NCBI GenBank assembly: GCA_902771155.1
Contig: CACXVS010000049.1
Coordinates: forward strand, 1 to 17,644
Origin: an uncultured Prevotellaceae bacterium
GTDB lineage: Bacteria > Bacteroidota > Bacteroidia > Bacteroidales > Bacteroidaceae
Length of the DNA stretch: 17,644 nt
Reading direction: 5' to 3'
In this document: positions 11,463 to 17,211 of the stretch, in pieces
How positions within the stretch are numbered: the first letter of the stretch is position 1
How the letters are laid out: every line of letters starts with the position of its first letter
Position numbers and translations under genes: made by a program
Notes under the pieces: generated by a model
Database searches by the model: none
What the model was told of the DNA's origin: nothing
Seen by the model: only the letters and a program-made list of their open reading frames with translations

Positions 11463-12512
11463 ATGGAAAGAATTATGAATTATCTCGACAGAAACGAGTT
11501 TAACTTTGAGCCCAGCCAGAAAGTGGTTGACGCTATCAAGAACTTTGACCCTAAAACCCTCTGCTTCTATACCCGCATCTACGACCAAGGCAAGAAGAGC
11601 GTTATCTCTGTTCGCCTCAGCGAAATCTACGGTGTGGCTGAAGAGCAGGTGCTGCTGACCTATGGCGGTGAGGATATGCTGAAGAACGCCATCCACTATT
11701 TCCTGATGGTGGGCGACAATAAGAAGATATTGATCCCCGAGTTCTCCTGGTGGTACTATAACCGTGTAGCCAGCGAGTGTGGTGGCACCTTCGAGATGTA
11801 CCCCCTGCACGAGAAGGAGGATACCTTTGCCTACGATATCGACGAGGTGATCGAGTACACCAATCGTGTTCATCCCCGCATGCTGCTGTTGGCTTCGCCC
11901 AACAACCCCACGGGTAACGGTCTGACACCCGAGGAGATTGGTCAGATTATGGAGAACATCCCCGGCGACACGATGGTGCTGATCGACGAGGCCTATGCCA
12001 GCTTTATCTCTACCGATACCGCTTATATCGCCCCGCTGGTGAATAAATACAACAATCTGATCATCTCTCGTACGCTCTCCAAGTTCTATGGTCTGCCCGG
12101 TCTTCGTGTGGGTTTCGGCTTCATCGGCAAGGGCCACGATCAGTTTGAGAGCTACATCAACAAATATCTCGGCTACAACCGCTTCTCTGAGGCCGTGGCC
12201 CTGGCAGCACTCGACAGCGATGAGCACTACCGCCGTGTGGCCGACGATATGGAGTGGGGTCGCCAGCTCTACAAGAAAACCCTGGGCGATCTCCCCGGCT
12301 TCAAGGTCTATAAGTCGGTGGCCAACTTCATCCTCATCAAGTATCCCCTTGAGATCAAGGATGCCCTGATGGAGGCGCTGAAGATTCAGGACTACAAGAT
12401 CAAGTTCATGAGCGATAAGGGCCTCGAGTCGTGCCTTCGCATCACGCTGGGTCGTAAGGAGCAGACACAGACCGTTGTCGATACCATCCTGAAGGTCTAT
12501 AACAAACAATAA
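11463..12512 (+). CDS. PLP-dependent aminotransferase or decarboxylase, HisC/CobD-like
   Basis: Fold-type I PLP enzyme of the class I/II aminotransferase family, 349 residues. Visible motifs are LLASPNNPTGN (about 139-149), VLIDEAYASF with the cofactor-ring Asp, SRTLSKFYGLPGLR with the PLP lysine at residue 207 (codon 12081-12083), and a C-terminal LRITLGR with the carboxylate-binding arginine. It resembles histidinol-phosphate aminotransferase and its relative CobD, which decarboxylates threonine phosphate. There are no other histidine genes here, while a nucleotidyltransferase starts 4 bases later and a CDP-alcohol transferase lies upstream. A role in making a phosphorylated amino alcohol, by transamination or by decarboxylation of a phospho-amino acid, therefore seems more likely than histidine synthesis. 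The ATG at 11475 is an alternative start. Confidence 0.85.
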   Translation: MERIMNYLDRNEFNFEPSQKVVDAIKNFDPKTLCFYTRIYDQGKKSVISVRLSEIYGVAEEQVLLTYGGEDMLKNAIHYFLMVGDNKKILIPEFSWWYYNRVASECGGTFEMYPLHEKEDTFAYDIDEVIEYTNRVHPRMLLLASPNNPTGNGLTPEEIGQIMENIPGDTMVLIDEAYASFISTDTAYIAPLVNKYNNLIISRTLSKFYGLPGLRVGFGFIGKGHDQFESYINKYLGYNRFSEAVALAALDSDEHYRRVADDMEWGRQLYKKTLGDLPGFKVYKSVANFILIKYPLEIKDALMEALKIQDYKIKFMSDKGLESCLRITLGRKEQTQTVVDTILKVYNKQ

Positions 12513-12515
12513 GGT

Positions 12516-13253
12516 ATGATAGGAGTCATATTGGCAGCGGGCATGGCCAAGCGCCTGCGCCCGTTGACGGACAAGATGCCGAAGTGCCTGCTGAAGGTGG
12601 GCGAGCGCACCCTCTTGGAGCGTACCGTCGATGCCATGCGCCAGTGCGGTATCTCAGAGTTTGTGGTGGTCACAGGCTATCGTGGCGACATGATCCGCGA
12701 TTTCCTCAACGATTACGCCCAGAAGATTGGAACGATTCGTTTCACCTTCCTCCACAATGCCGACTACGAGCACAACAACAACATCTATTCGCTCTGGATG
12801 GCAGGCGAGGTGGTGCGAGGTAAGGAGTTCCTGCTGATGGATAGCGACATCTTCTGCGACCCTGCAGCCGTTGTCCGCATTGCCAGCGAGCCCACGTCAG
12901 CCCTTGCCGTCAATCGCCATGAGTGTGGCGACGAAGAGATGAAGGTGGTGGTCGATGCCGATTTGCGCATCACCGAGATTAGCAAGACCTGCCGTCCCGA
13001 GGATGCCATCGGTGAGAGCGTAGGCATCGAGAAGATCACCCCCGACTATAGCGAAGCCCTCTACAACGAACTCGACCAGATGATCCTTGAGGAGAAACTC
13101 ATCGACATCTTCTACGAGCGTGCCTTCGAGCGCCTCATCCCCCAGGGCCATACCTTCCACGTGGTCGATACCAGCAACTACTTCTCTTACGAGATCGACA
13201 CCCCCGAGGACTACGATCAAGCCCAACAGCTCATGCCCAGGGAGTTGCTGTAA
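12516..13253 (+). CDS. LicC-like nucleotidyltransferase
   Basis: A 245-residue cytoplasmic sugar-phosphate/choline-phosphate nucleotidyltransferase. LAAGMAKRLRPLT (about 6-18) is the nucleotide-binding signature, with KMPKCLLKV after it; NNNIYSLW (about 87-94) is characteristic of LicC, PntC and inositol-phosphate cytidylyltransferases; LLMDSDIF (about 106-113) holds the metal-binding aspartate. These features favour transfer of CMP from CTP to a small phospho- or phosphono-alcohol over a sugar. The gene begins 3 bases after the PLP enzyme, consistent with translational coupling, and in other bacteria these two activities occur fused as PntC. No PEP mutase is present in the window, so a phosphonate substrate cannot be claimed. 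It ends 2 bases from the convergent sigma-operon stop codon. Confidence 0.87.
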   Translation: MIGVILAAGMAKRLRPLTDKMPKCLLKVGERTLLERTVDAMRQCGISEFVVVTGYRGDMIRDFLNDYAQKIGTIRFTFLHNADYEHNNNIYSLWMAGEVVRGKEFLLMDSDIFCDPAAVVRIASEPTSALAVNRHECGDEEMKVVVDADLRITEISKTCRPEDAIGESVGIEKITPDYSEALYNELDQMILEEKLIDIFYERAFERLIPQGHTFHVVDTSNYFSYEIDTPEDYDQAQQLMPRELL

Positions 13254-13255
13254 AG

Positions 13256-13594
13256 TCAAGCAGTACGGTGTCGCGAAAGCCAGTGGTTCAGCAAAGCGAA
13301 GAATACCAGACAGAACAGCGTTGGTAATACGAGGGGAAATCCGTCAGGCGTTAAACTGATGCTTGCTAAAGATTGCCAGATTACATCGCCCAGTAAGAAC
13401 TGAAGCGTAGCTATGCCAACCAGTGTGACGGCTATCACGGTAATGATAGCCAACTTGTGTTGACGACGCTTTTCTGCACGCTGTTCCTCTTTGATACGTT
13501 GCATGGTAACGTAGGCGAAATTCGATGGTAATTGCCTTGGCTCCTTTTGAGCGAGGGCTTTCATCAGGGCACGATCTTTAGTGGTTTTTTCCAT
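13256..13594 (-). CDS. Small two-helix membrane protein, probable partner of the sigma factor
   Basis: A 112-residue protein with a charged cytoplasmic N-terminus (LPSNFAYVTMQRIKEE near 22-37), then two hydrophobic segments (about 48-68 and 86-104) and a short basic tail. No zinc-binding anti-sigma motif (HxxxCxxC) or FecR domain is seen. Its start overlaps the end of the sigma gene by 17 bases, so the two are translationally coupled. Position and topology suggest an anti-sigma or accessory role, which is an inference; I do not recognise a named family. Its stop is 2 bases from the stop of the convergent nucleotidyltransferase, leaving no room for a terminator. Confidence 0.75.
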   Translation of the reverse strand: MEKTTKDRALMKALAQKEPRQLPSNFAYVTMQRIKEEQRAEKRRQHKLAIITVIAVTLVGIATLQFLLGDVIWQSLASISLTPDGFPLVLPTLFCLVFFALLNHWLSRHRTA

Positions 13595-14117
13595 GTTTCA
13601 TGAGTAGATAGAGTTTTCTTCGAATCCGATGCAGTCGCGTGGCTAATGTGTTGGGTTCCACATCGAGAATATAGGCAATGTCGTTGAGTGGACGATTGTC
13701 GTAATAATAGAGAGTGATGAGCGTCTGCTCGTCAGGCTTTAACAATGCGATGGCTCGAGTCAGATCCTCAATCAGCGATTCATCGTCGAAGGCCTCGTCA
13801 ACCTCCGTATCGGAAAGTTTTGGGTTATCATCAATGCTGAGGTATTTCATCCGTCGTTTCCTCAACCACGAAATAGCGGTGTTATAGGCTATCCGACAAA
13901 TCCATGTCGAGAACGAAGAATGCCCTTCGAACGTATCCAGTCGATTGAAAGCACGGACGAAAGCGTCCTGTACCAGTTCCTCTGCGTCCTCCTGTTTCGG
14001 CACCAGCCGCATCACGATGGCAAAGGCTTCATGGCTGTAACGCTCCAAGAAATAGCCGAAGTCCTCGGCGTGTCCGTCGAGGATTCGGGCTATCAGTTCA
14101 TTTTCGTCCGTTTGCAT
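13578..14117 (-). CDS. ECF-type RNA polymerase sigma factor
   Basis: A 179-residue sigma-70 family factor of the extracytoplasmic-function type. Region 2 (about 20-85) contains EDAEELVQDAFVRAFNRL and the -10-recognising FSTWICRIAYN; region 4 (about 120-175) contains LKPDEQTLITLYYY and a helix-turn-helix ending TLATRLHRIRRKLY. Regions 1.1 and 3 are absent, as is usual for the class. It is the second gene of a minus-strand operon, 3 bases after a small membrane protein and overlapping the following membrane protein by 17 bases. That arrangement fits a membrane-sensed stress regulator, but the signal is unknown. ECF factors often control their own operon, and the promoter at 14638-14645 lacks a good -33 box. 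Confidence 0.93.
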   Translation of the reverse strand: MQTDENELIARILDGHAEDFGYFLERYSHEAFAIVMRLVPKQEDAEELVQDAFVRAFNRLDTFEGHSSFSTWICRIAYNTAISWLRKRRMKYLSIDDNPKLSDTEVDEAFDDESLIEDLTRAIALLKPDEQTLITLYYYDNRPLNDIAYILDVEPNTLATRLHRIRRKLYLLMKHGKNH

Positions 14118-14120
14118 TAA

Positions 14121-14549
14121 TTAGACTTCGAATTCGTCGGCTTTCTTCTCTACAGGATGTTCTGTTTTCTTCTCAGCCCGATACGACAACAACAAGCCGA
14201 TGCCGCCACACATGCAGATGCATGCCATATAAACAATACCTCCAACATGTCTGTGATACGACGAAACGACCTCAAACTGATAGGCATACTGCCCGTAGGT
14301 GGCCATCATATTAATGAGGAAACCTAATAGGAACCCGCAGCCTACGCCAATCATCAGCCAGCCTATGCGCAAGCCAGTGAACTTATTGCCACTGCTGTAG
14401 AGGTTGATACCTTTGAATTCAACGTTCGATACTTCAGAGAGTTTGTTGATGAGCATCAGTCGCTCGCGTTTGTGAACGAACAACTCGATTGTTTTGTAGA
14501 TGCAGCCGAAAATAATGGCGCAAATCAGTGGAGCTGTAATCCAATCCAT
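14121..14549 (-). CDS. Small membrane protein ahead of the sigma factor (DUF6249-like)
   Basis: A 142-residue protein with three hydrophobic segments (about 4-23, 62-84 and 103-125), a basic loop between the first and second (HKRERLMLINK), and a charged C-terminal tail ending in DEFEV. It resembles the DUF6249 proteins that lie beside ECF sigma factors in Bacteroidota, but I assign that from memory of the pattern and not from a search. It is the first gene of the operon and ends 3 bases before the sigma factor start. The role is unknown; a membrane sensor or regulator of the sigma factor is possible. Confidence 0.7.
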   Translation of the reverse strand: MDWITAPLICAIIFGCIYKTIELFVHKRERLMLINKLSEVSNVEFKGINLYSSGNKFTGLRIGWLMIGVGCGFLLGFLINMMATYGQYAYQFEVVSSYHRHVGGIVYMACICMCGGIGLLLSYRAEKKTEHPVEKKADEFEV

Positions 14550-14637
14550 AGATGTGATTTTTTTAGATGATATTTTCTGTTTACTTGTCTCTACTTCGTT
14601 TGACGCAACTTTTTTTGCGATATTACATTTTTCCCTG

Positions 14638-14645
14638 CAAAATTA
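14638..14645 (-). promoter_or_regulatory. -7 box of the sigma operon
   Basis: TAATTTTG on the minus strand, about 90 bases before the first ATG. The expected TTTG at 20 bases upstream is not present (ATGG is there instead), so this may be a weak promoter or one that needs an activator or the operon's own sigma factor. Confidence 0.45.
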
Positions 14646-14718
14646 CAGAAAAAATAAAATATCACCCATAAATCGTGCAAAAAATAGGAAGGCATTCTGC
14701 GATAAAACATCATAAAAC

Positions 14719-14752
14719 CACATTGGGCCCGCATCCCTGCGAGCCCAATGTG
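14719..14752 (-). terminator. Strong hairpin, probable terminator of small RNA copy 1
   Basis: CACATTGGGC (14719-14728) pairs with GCCCAATGTG (14743-14752), and inside it CGCA pairs with TGCG. On the minus strand the stem is 15 bp including one G-U wobble, and the loop is GGGA, a GNRA tetraloop; on the plus strand the wobble becomes a C-A mismatch. GGUUUUAU follows on the minus strand, a short U run. Confidence 0.65.
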
Positions 14753-14789
14753 ATCTAACTAATTAACCTAAAACCAAAATAGCAAAAAG

Positions 14790-14816
14790 ATGAAAAAACT
14801 AACGTATGAAACTTAA
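14790..14816 (+). other. Short leader-like ORF, MKKLTYET, copy 1
   Basis: An ATG in an A-rich leader starts eight codons, MKKLTYET, then TAA. The leader (ctaattaacctaaaaccaaa) and the MKK start resemble the beginning of exported Bacteroidota genes. Copy 2 has the same ORF with one extra lysine codon, so the frame survives the difference. It may be a real short peptide, a relic of a longer gene, or simply the target-like complement of the minus-strand RNA. Confidence 0.35.
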
Positions 14817-14918
14817 ATCGGAATGTGATTACTCTTAATCACGATGCAATGACAGTGCAAGTCGAATGCAATCAAAGCTTGCTTTAGATTGCTGAGGCGC
14901 AGCCTGTCTTAGCGAGAG

Positions 14919-14950
14919 CAAAGTTACGACGGATTTCGCCTCATTCCAAA
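14919..14950 (-). promoter_or_regulatory. Promoter of small RNA copy 1
   Basis: Minus strand: TTTG (14947-14950), 20 bases, TAACTTTG (14919-14926). It agrees with the Bacteroidota consensus in both boxes and in spacing, and copy 2 has the same layout with a 20-base spacer. Confidence 0.75.
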
Positions 14951-14976
14951 TATTTTCCAAATTCTTTCCCGACTTG

Positions 14977-15035
14977 TTGCGACGCATAACCCCATTTGCG
15001 ACAAAGGGGCTTCATTGACCTAAATCCTGTCGTAA
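14977..15035. promoter_or_regulatory. Candidate operator half-sites, copy 1
   Basis: TTGCGAC occurs at 14977-14983 and 14996-15002, start to start 19 bases, and an inverted near-copy TGTCGTAA lies at 15028-15035. They are 27 bases and more upstream of the -33 box. Copy 2 repeats the motifs with the same 19-base spacing. Confidence 0.4.
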
Positions 15036-15040
15036 CCAAA

Positions 15041-15064
15041 TGGCAGATTGGCAGAATGGCAGAT
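15041..15064. repeat. Three tandem octamers
   Basis: TGGCAGAT, TGGCAGAA, TGGCAGAT directly follow one another. The end of the run plus TCTGC can form a small hairpin (GCAGAA with TTCTGC). From 15065 to 15267 I see nothing coding; a lone -7-like TATTTTTG lies at 15204-15211 without a -33 box. Confidence 0.6.
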
Positions 15065-15267
15065 TCTGCAATGATAATGTAACACCAAAAACCTTTCATG
15101 AACCTCTCATCGAACTACATATGGCTTTATATACCATTTCTTTCGATGTGTTAAATATGTGTTAAAGTTCAAAGATGTACGGACTTATGGTACAACCTGC
15201 TTTTATTTTTGCAGCAATTATTTGAGTATTGGTAATATAGTGTTTAACTTAATTAGTTGATTGGCTT

Positions 15268-15511
15268 ATGGAAAAGAAGAATTTGTATTTCATGGATTGC
15301 CACCTGGCAGGCATGATGTACCATGATGCAGACGAGGTGTGGGACAAGCTATATACCCAGAGACGAGAATACCGACCTTGCCCACTTCTTAGAGATGGGG
15401 TGGGGCGATATCTTCGAGTGTCGCATTAACAGAATCGTTCCCGACGCCCACCCCGAGCACCAAGTCCATTTCACAATCAAGATCAAGCGCAACCCCAAGG
15501 CAGAGCAATAA
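15268..15511 (+). pseudogene. HIRAN-domain protein, internal deletion and frameshift
   Basis: HIRAN domains occur in DNA-processing and stress-response proteins and bind DNA ends in some. The ATG at 15268 opens a reading frame beginning MEKKNLYFMDCHLAGMMYHD and continuing DADEVWDKL; it then runs out of phase. From about 15350 the next frame continues YIPRDENTDLAHFLEMG and IFECRINRIVPDAHPEHQV to the stop at 15509-15511. Both halves fit short HIRAN proteins of Bacteroidota, which are about 110-120 residues; the middle, holding the usual G..L.L.RE..N.YDP.AV core, is missing, roughly 30-40 codons. The join is near AAGCTATATA (15348-15357), compatible with a deletion between short repeats. A sequencing error cannot explain the lost core. 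The gene is dead unless the 54-residue N-terminal product has a use. Confidence 0.72.
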
Positions 15512-15607
15512 ATAATGGAAAGGTTCATTAGAATAGGAGAAGAATGGATAATTGTTAAAGGATTATGTTTTTTATGTTATACATGACTATTGTTCAGAAA
15601 AAAGTCT

Positions 15608-15647
15608 TATCTTTGCCCCAAAACAAGCGATATTTTTAGTATCTTTG
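15608..15647 (+). promoter_or_regulatory. Two -7-like boxes before the DUF262 relic
   Basis: TATCTTTG occurs twice, at 15608-15615 and 15640-15647. Neither has TTTG at 19-21 bases upstream, so these are weak promoter candidates. From 15512 to 15676 nothing coding is visible. Confidence 0.3.
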
Positions 15648-15676
15648 CTCCCAATAATGACTAAAACCAAGTTAAT

Positions 15677-15970
15677 ATGGAATCAAATGTTCTATTAGGA
15701 ATTAAACCCATAGGTGAAATTAAAGGCTACTTTTTTTGTACCTAGCTATCAGCGTGGGTATAGGTGGACAAGTTCGCAGGTAGAAGCTCTCCTAAATGAT
15801 ATATGGGATAGCTGTGTTTAGATAATGCATATGAAGTACGTATTGATGAAAGCGATAGCAAATGGTTTGAGCCAATAAATCAAATCAATGGTGTGGATAT
15901 ACAGGATAGAATTGGTGTAGGTTTGTGGTTATTTGATTATATCAGAGAACATTTTAAACCTCAAGAATAG
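15677..15970 (+). pseudogene. DUF262 (GmrSD N-terminal-like) gene, frameshifted and mostly deleted
   Basis: DUF262 proteins include the GmrSD type IV restriction enzymes, which cut modified phage DNA. The ATG at 15677 starts [19 protein letters not shown], and a run of seven T (15731-15737) throws the frame into a stop. Reading one base earlier after the T run restores [11 protein letters not shown] and [14 protein letters not shown], the family's N-terminal signature, until TAG at 15819-15821. A third stretch from 15821, again in the first frame, reads DNAYEVRIDESDSKWFEP and IQDRIGVGLWLFDYI to TAG at 15968-15970, plausibly the C-terminus. Full proteins have several hundred residues, so most of the gene, including the DGQQR-type core, has been lost. 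The link of the last stretch to DUF262 rests on position and frame only. Confidence 0.68.
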
Positions 15971-15993
15971 ACAAACGAAAAAAGATATTTGTT

Positions 15994-16236
15994 ATGACTT
16001 TTGAAGAATTCGAAGCAAGGATTGACGAGCAGATCCCGAACATGGGTGTTCCAGAGGATACCGAGTTTTCTGAAACACACATTCACAAGACACCAAACGG
16101 AGGTGACTTTAGTACGGCATTCTTCTATGACAAGGATGGTAATCCATGCAAAAAGGAACAGGCCGCATTCATGAACATCGTCGAGTATACCAAAGACGGA
16201 ACAAGAATAAACGAAAGCTATGGATCCATTATTTAA
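15994..16236 (+). CDS. Small acidic protein of unknown function
   Basis: Eighty residues, no recognised family. It has 16 Asp/Glu against 7 Lys/Arg, no signal peptide and no membrane segment. The N-terminal part (TFEEFEARIDEQI) looks helical; the middle alternates polar and aromatic residues with DKDGNP and KDGTRI turns. Its last 17 bases overlap the start of the downstream UDG-like gene in another frame, so the two are probably translationally coupled and may act together. The nearest -7-like boxes are some 350 bases upstream, beyond the DUF262 relic, so the pair may be read from the relic's old promoter. Function cannot be assigned. Confidence 0.68.
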   Translation: MTFEEFEARIDEQIPNMGVPEDTEFSETHIHKTPNGGDFSTAFFYDKDGNPCKKEQAAFMNIVEYTKDGTRINESYGSII

Positions 16237-16993
16237 TTTCCCATTTGGTGAAACCGTTAAGAGGTTAGTACAAGAGGATCGCACTCCTAAGAAAGTGTTT
16301 GTACTGGGTGTTTATGCTAGTGCTGTGCATGCACGATGGACAATTGGAACAGAGTTGAAGTGTGCTGCTCTTGCTGTGGCCAGTGAGCCAAGAATCTTTT
16401 GGGATGGCAATCCCCAAGAAGCTGCTGATATCATCAGCAGAATAAAACTCCCAGAAGGAGCAGGCACGTTAAGACCAGCAGGACGAAATCTCAATGGCCC
16501 TTCTGCTAAGGTGCTCGATGAACATATATTGGCACCTTTAGGTTTTACGCGCAAAGAAGCCTGGTTATGTGATCTGTTGCCAGAGACACGGCTCAATGAT
16601 GGTCAGCAAAAGGTAAGGGATGGCGCATACAAAGAGTGCAGAGAGAAGTATGGCTTGAATGAAGTAACAGTTCCAGATCGTCCCACGGAATTCTGCGATA
16701 AAGTGCGTTGCAGAGAGATACTGGCAGAGTTGGAGGAGTCAAAGGCAGAACTTCTGATATTGCTTGGCGATATCCCTATTAAGCAGTTTCTGAATGTTGT
16801 AGCCAGCGTTGATTACTCAACACTCCAAGAATACAAAGACCATTATGGTTATGGCAATCCTACAGAGGTGTCAATCAATTGTCGCACCATTAATGTCCTT
16901 CCTTTAGCCCATCCCCGTCAAATTGGAGGTCTAGGTTTTCATAGCAAAGGGTGGAAATATATTCATCAGACTTGGGAGAATAAAAAACAATAA
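16220..16993 (+). CDS. Uracil-DNA-glycosylase-superfamily-like protein
   Basis: A 257-residue soluble protein whose layout resembles the UDG fold. An N-terminal strand and loop VFVLGVYASAVHARW (about 26-40) sits where motif A (GxxPx) lies; a later strand LLILLGDIPIKQFL (about 178-191) matches the pre-motif helix region; and LPLAHPRQIGG (about 230-240) resembles the HPS/HPR leucine-loop motif. The canonical catalytic Asp or Asn of motif A is not evident, so base-excision activity is uncertain. Members could remove uracil or other modified bases, or use the fold for another nucleic-acid role. It overlaps the acidic 80-residue protein and lies in a slot with HIRAN and DUF262 relics, a defence-like setting. 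The assignment rests on motif pattern only. Confidence 0.6.
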   Translation: MDPLFNFPFGETVKRLVQEDRTPKKVFVLGVYASAVHARWTIGTELKCAALAVASEPRIFWDGNPQEAADIISRIKLPEGAGTLRPAGRNLNGPSAKVLDEHILAPLGFTRKEAWLCDLLPETRLNDGQQKVRDGAYKECREKYGLNEVTVPDRPTEFCDKVRCREILAELEESKAELLILLGDIPIKQFLNVVASVDYSTLQEYKDHYGYGNPTEVSINCRTINVLPLAHPRQIGGLGFHSKGWKYIHQTWENKKQ

Positions 16994-17025
16994 TACTTAA
17001 TGTACGTCGATTTGGTTAAAATAAC

Positions 17026-17059
17026 CACATTGGGCCCGCATCCCTGCGAGCCCAATGTG
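17026..17059 (-). terminator. Strong hairpin, probable terminator of small RNA copy 2
   Basis: Identical in sequence to the copy 1 hairpin: on the minus strand a 15-bp stem with one G-U wobble and a GGGA loop. The bases after it, GGUUAUUUUAACC, give a weaker U run than in copy 1. It could also slow transcription arriving from the UDG-like gene. Confidence 0.55.
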
Positions 17060-17092
17060 ATCTAACCAATTAACTTAAACCAAAATAGCAAA

Positions 17093-17122
17093 ATGAAGAA
17101 AAAACTAACGTATGAAACTTAA
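17093..17122 (+). other. Short leader-like ORF, MKKKLTYET, copy 2
   Basis: The ATG opens nine codons, MKKKLTYET, then TAA. Compared with copy 1 there is one extra lysine codon next to the start and small changes in the leader; the rest is the same. No plus-strand promoter is evident upstream. Confidence 0.35.
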
Positions 17123-17152
17123 ATCGGAATGTGATTACTCTTAATCACGATG

Positions 17153-17184
17153 CAAAGGTAAGGCGAAAAACGTCTGATTCCAAA
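17153..17184 (-). promoter_or_regulatory. Promoter of small RNA copy 2
   Basis: Minus strand: TTTG (17181-17184), 20 bases, TACCTTTG (17153-17160). The spacer differs in sequence from copy 1 but keeps its length, and the boxes are kept. Confidence 0.75.
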
Positions 17185-17211
17185 TAATTCTCCGAAATCT
17201 TCCCCGACTTG

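Larger units (their letters stand above)
14712..14915 (-). ncRNA. Candidate small RNA, copy 1
   Basis: Predicted transcript of about 200 nt from the promoter at 14919-14950 to the hairpin at 14719-14752. It contains the extra segment 14850-14917, which folds into a hairpin (stem 14868-14892 with one bulged base), then the hairpin at 14825-14842 (seven base pairs, four-base loop) shared with copy 2, then an AU-rich stretch antisense to the short ORF at 14790-14816 and its leader. The ends are estimated. The support is promoter spacing, duplication and strand-specific pairing; there is no expression evidence. Confidence 0.6.
14718..15035 (-). repeat. Duplicated non-coding module, copy 1
   Basis: Copy 1 of a module that recurs at 17025-17270. 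The first part (14718-14849) is nearly identical in the two copies for about 130 bases. Copy 1 then carries about 68 extra bases (14850-14917) that copy 2 lacks, after which similarity resumes from the minus-strand promoter through to TGTCGTAA at 15028-15035. In order on the minus strand it holds candidate operator half-sites, a promoter, a 5' hairpin, a stretch antisense to a short leader ORF, and a strong 3' hairpin. Confidence 0.9.
17018..17149 (-). ncRNA. Candidate small RNA, copy 2
   Basis: Predicted transcript of about 130 nt. It would begin almost exactly at a 5' hairpin (17131-17148, seven base pairs, four-base loop), run through an AU-rich stretch antisense to the leader and start codon of the short ORF at 17093-17122, and end in the strong hairpin 17026-17059. 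The ends are estimated from the promoter and the hairpin. Confidence 0.6.

Noticed and set aside
11445..12509. Minus-strand ORF of 354 codons opposite the PLP enzyme
   Set aside because: Shadow ORF; the sense strand encodes a complete fold-type I enzyme with its PLP lysine.
11463..12512. Histidinol-phosphate aminotransferase (hisC) as a firm name
   Set aside because: No histidine genes are nearby and the operon context points to another phosphorylated substrate.
14719..14752. Plus-strand terminator or attenuator reading of the hairpin
   Set aside because: On the plus strand the stem has a C-A mismatch, no GNRA loop and no U run after it, so the minus-strand reading is better.
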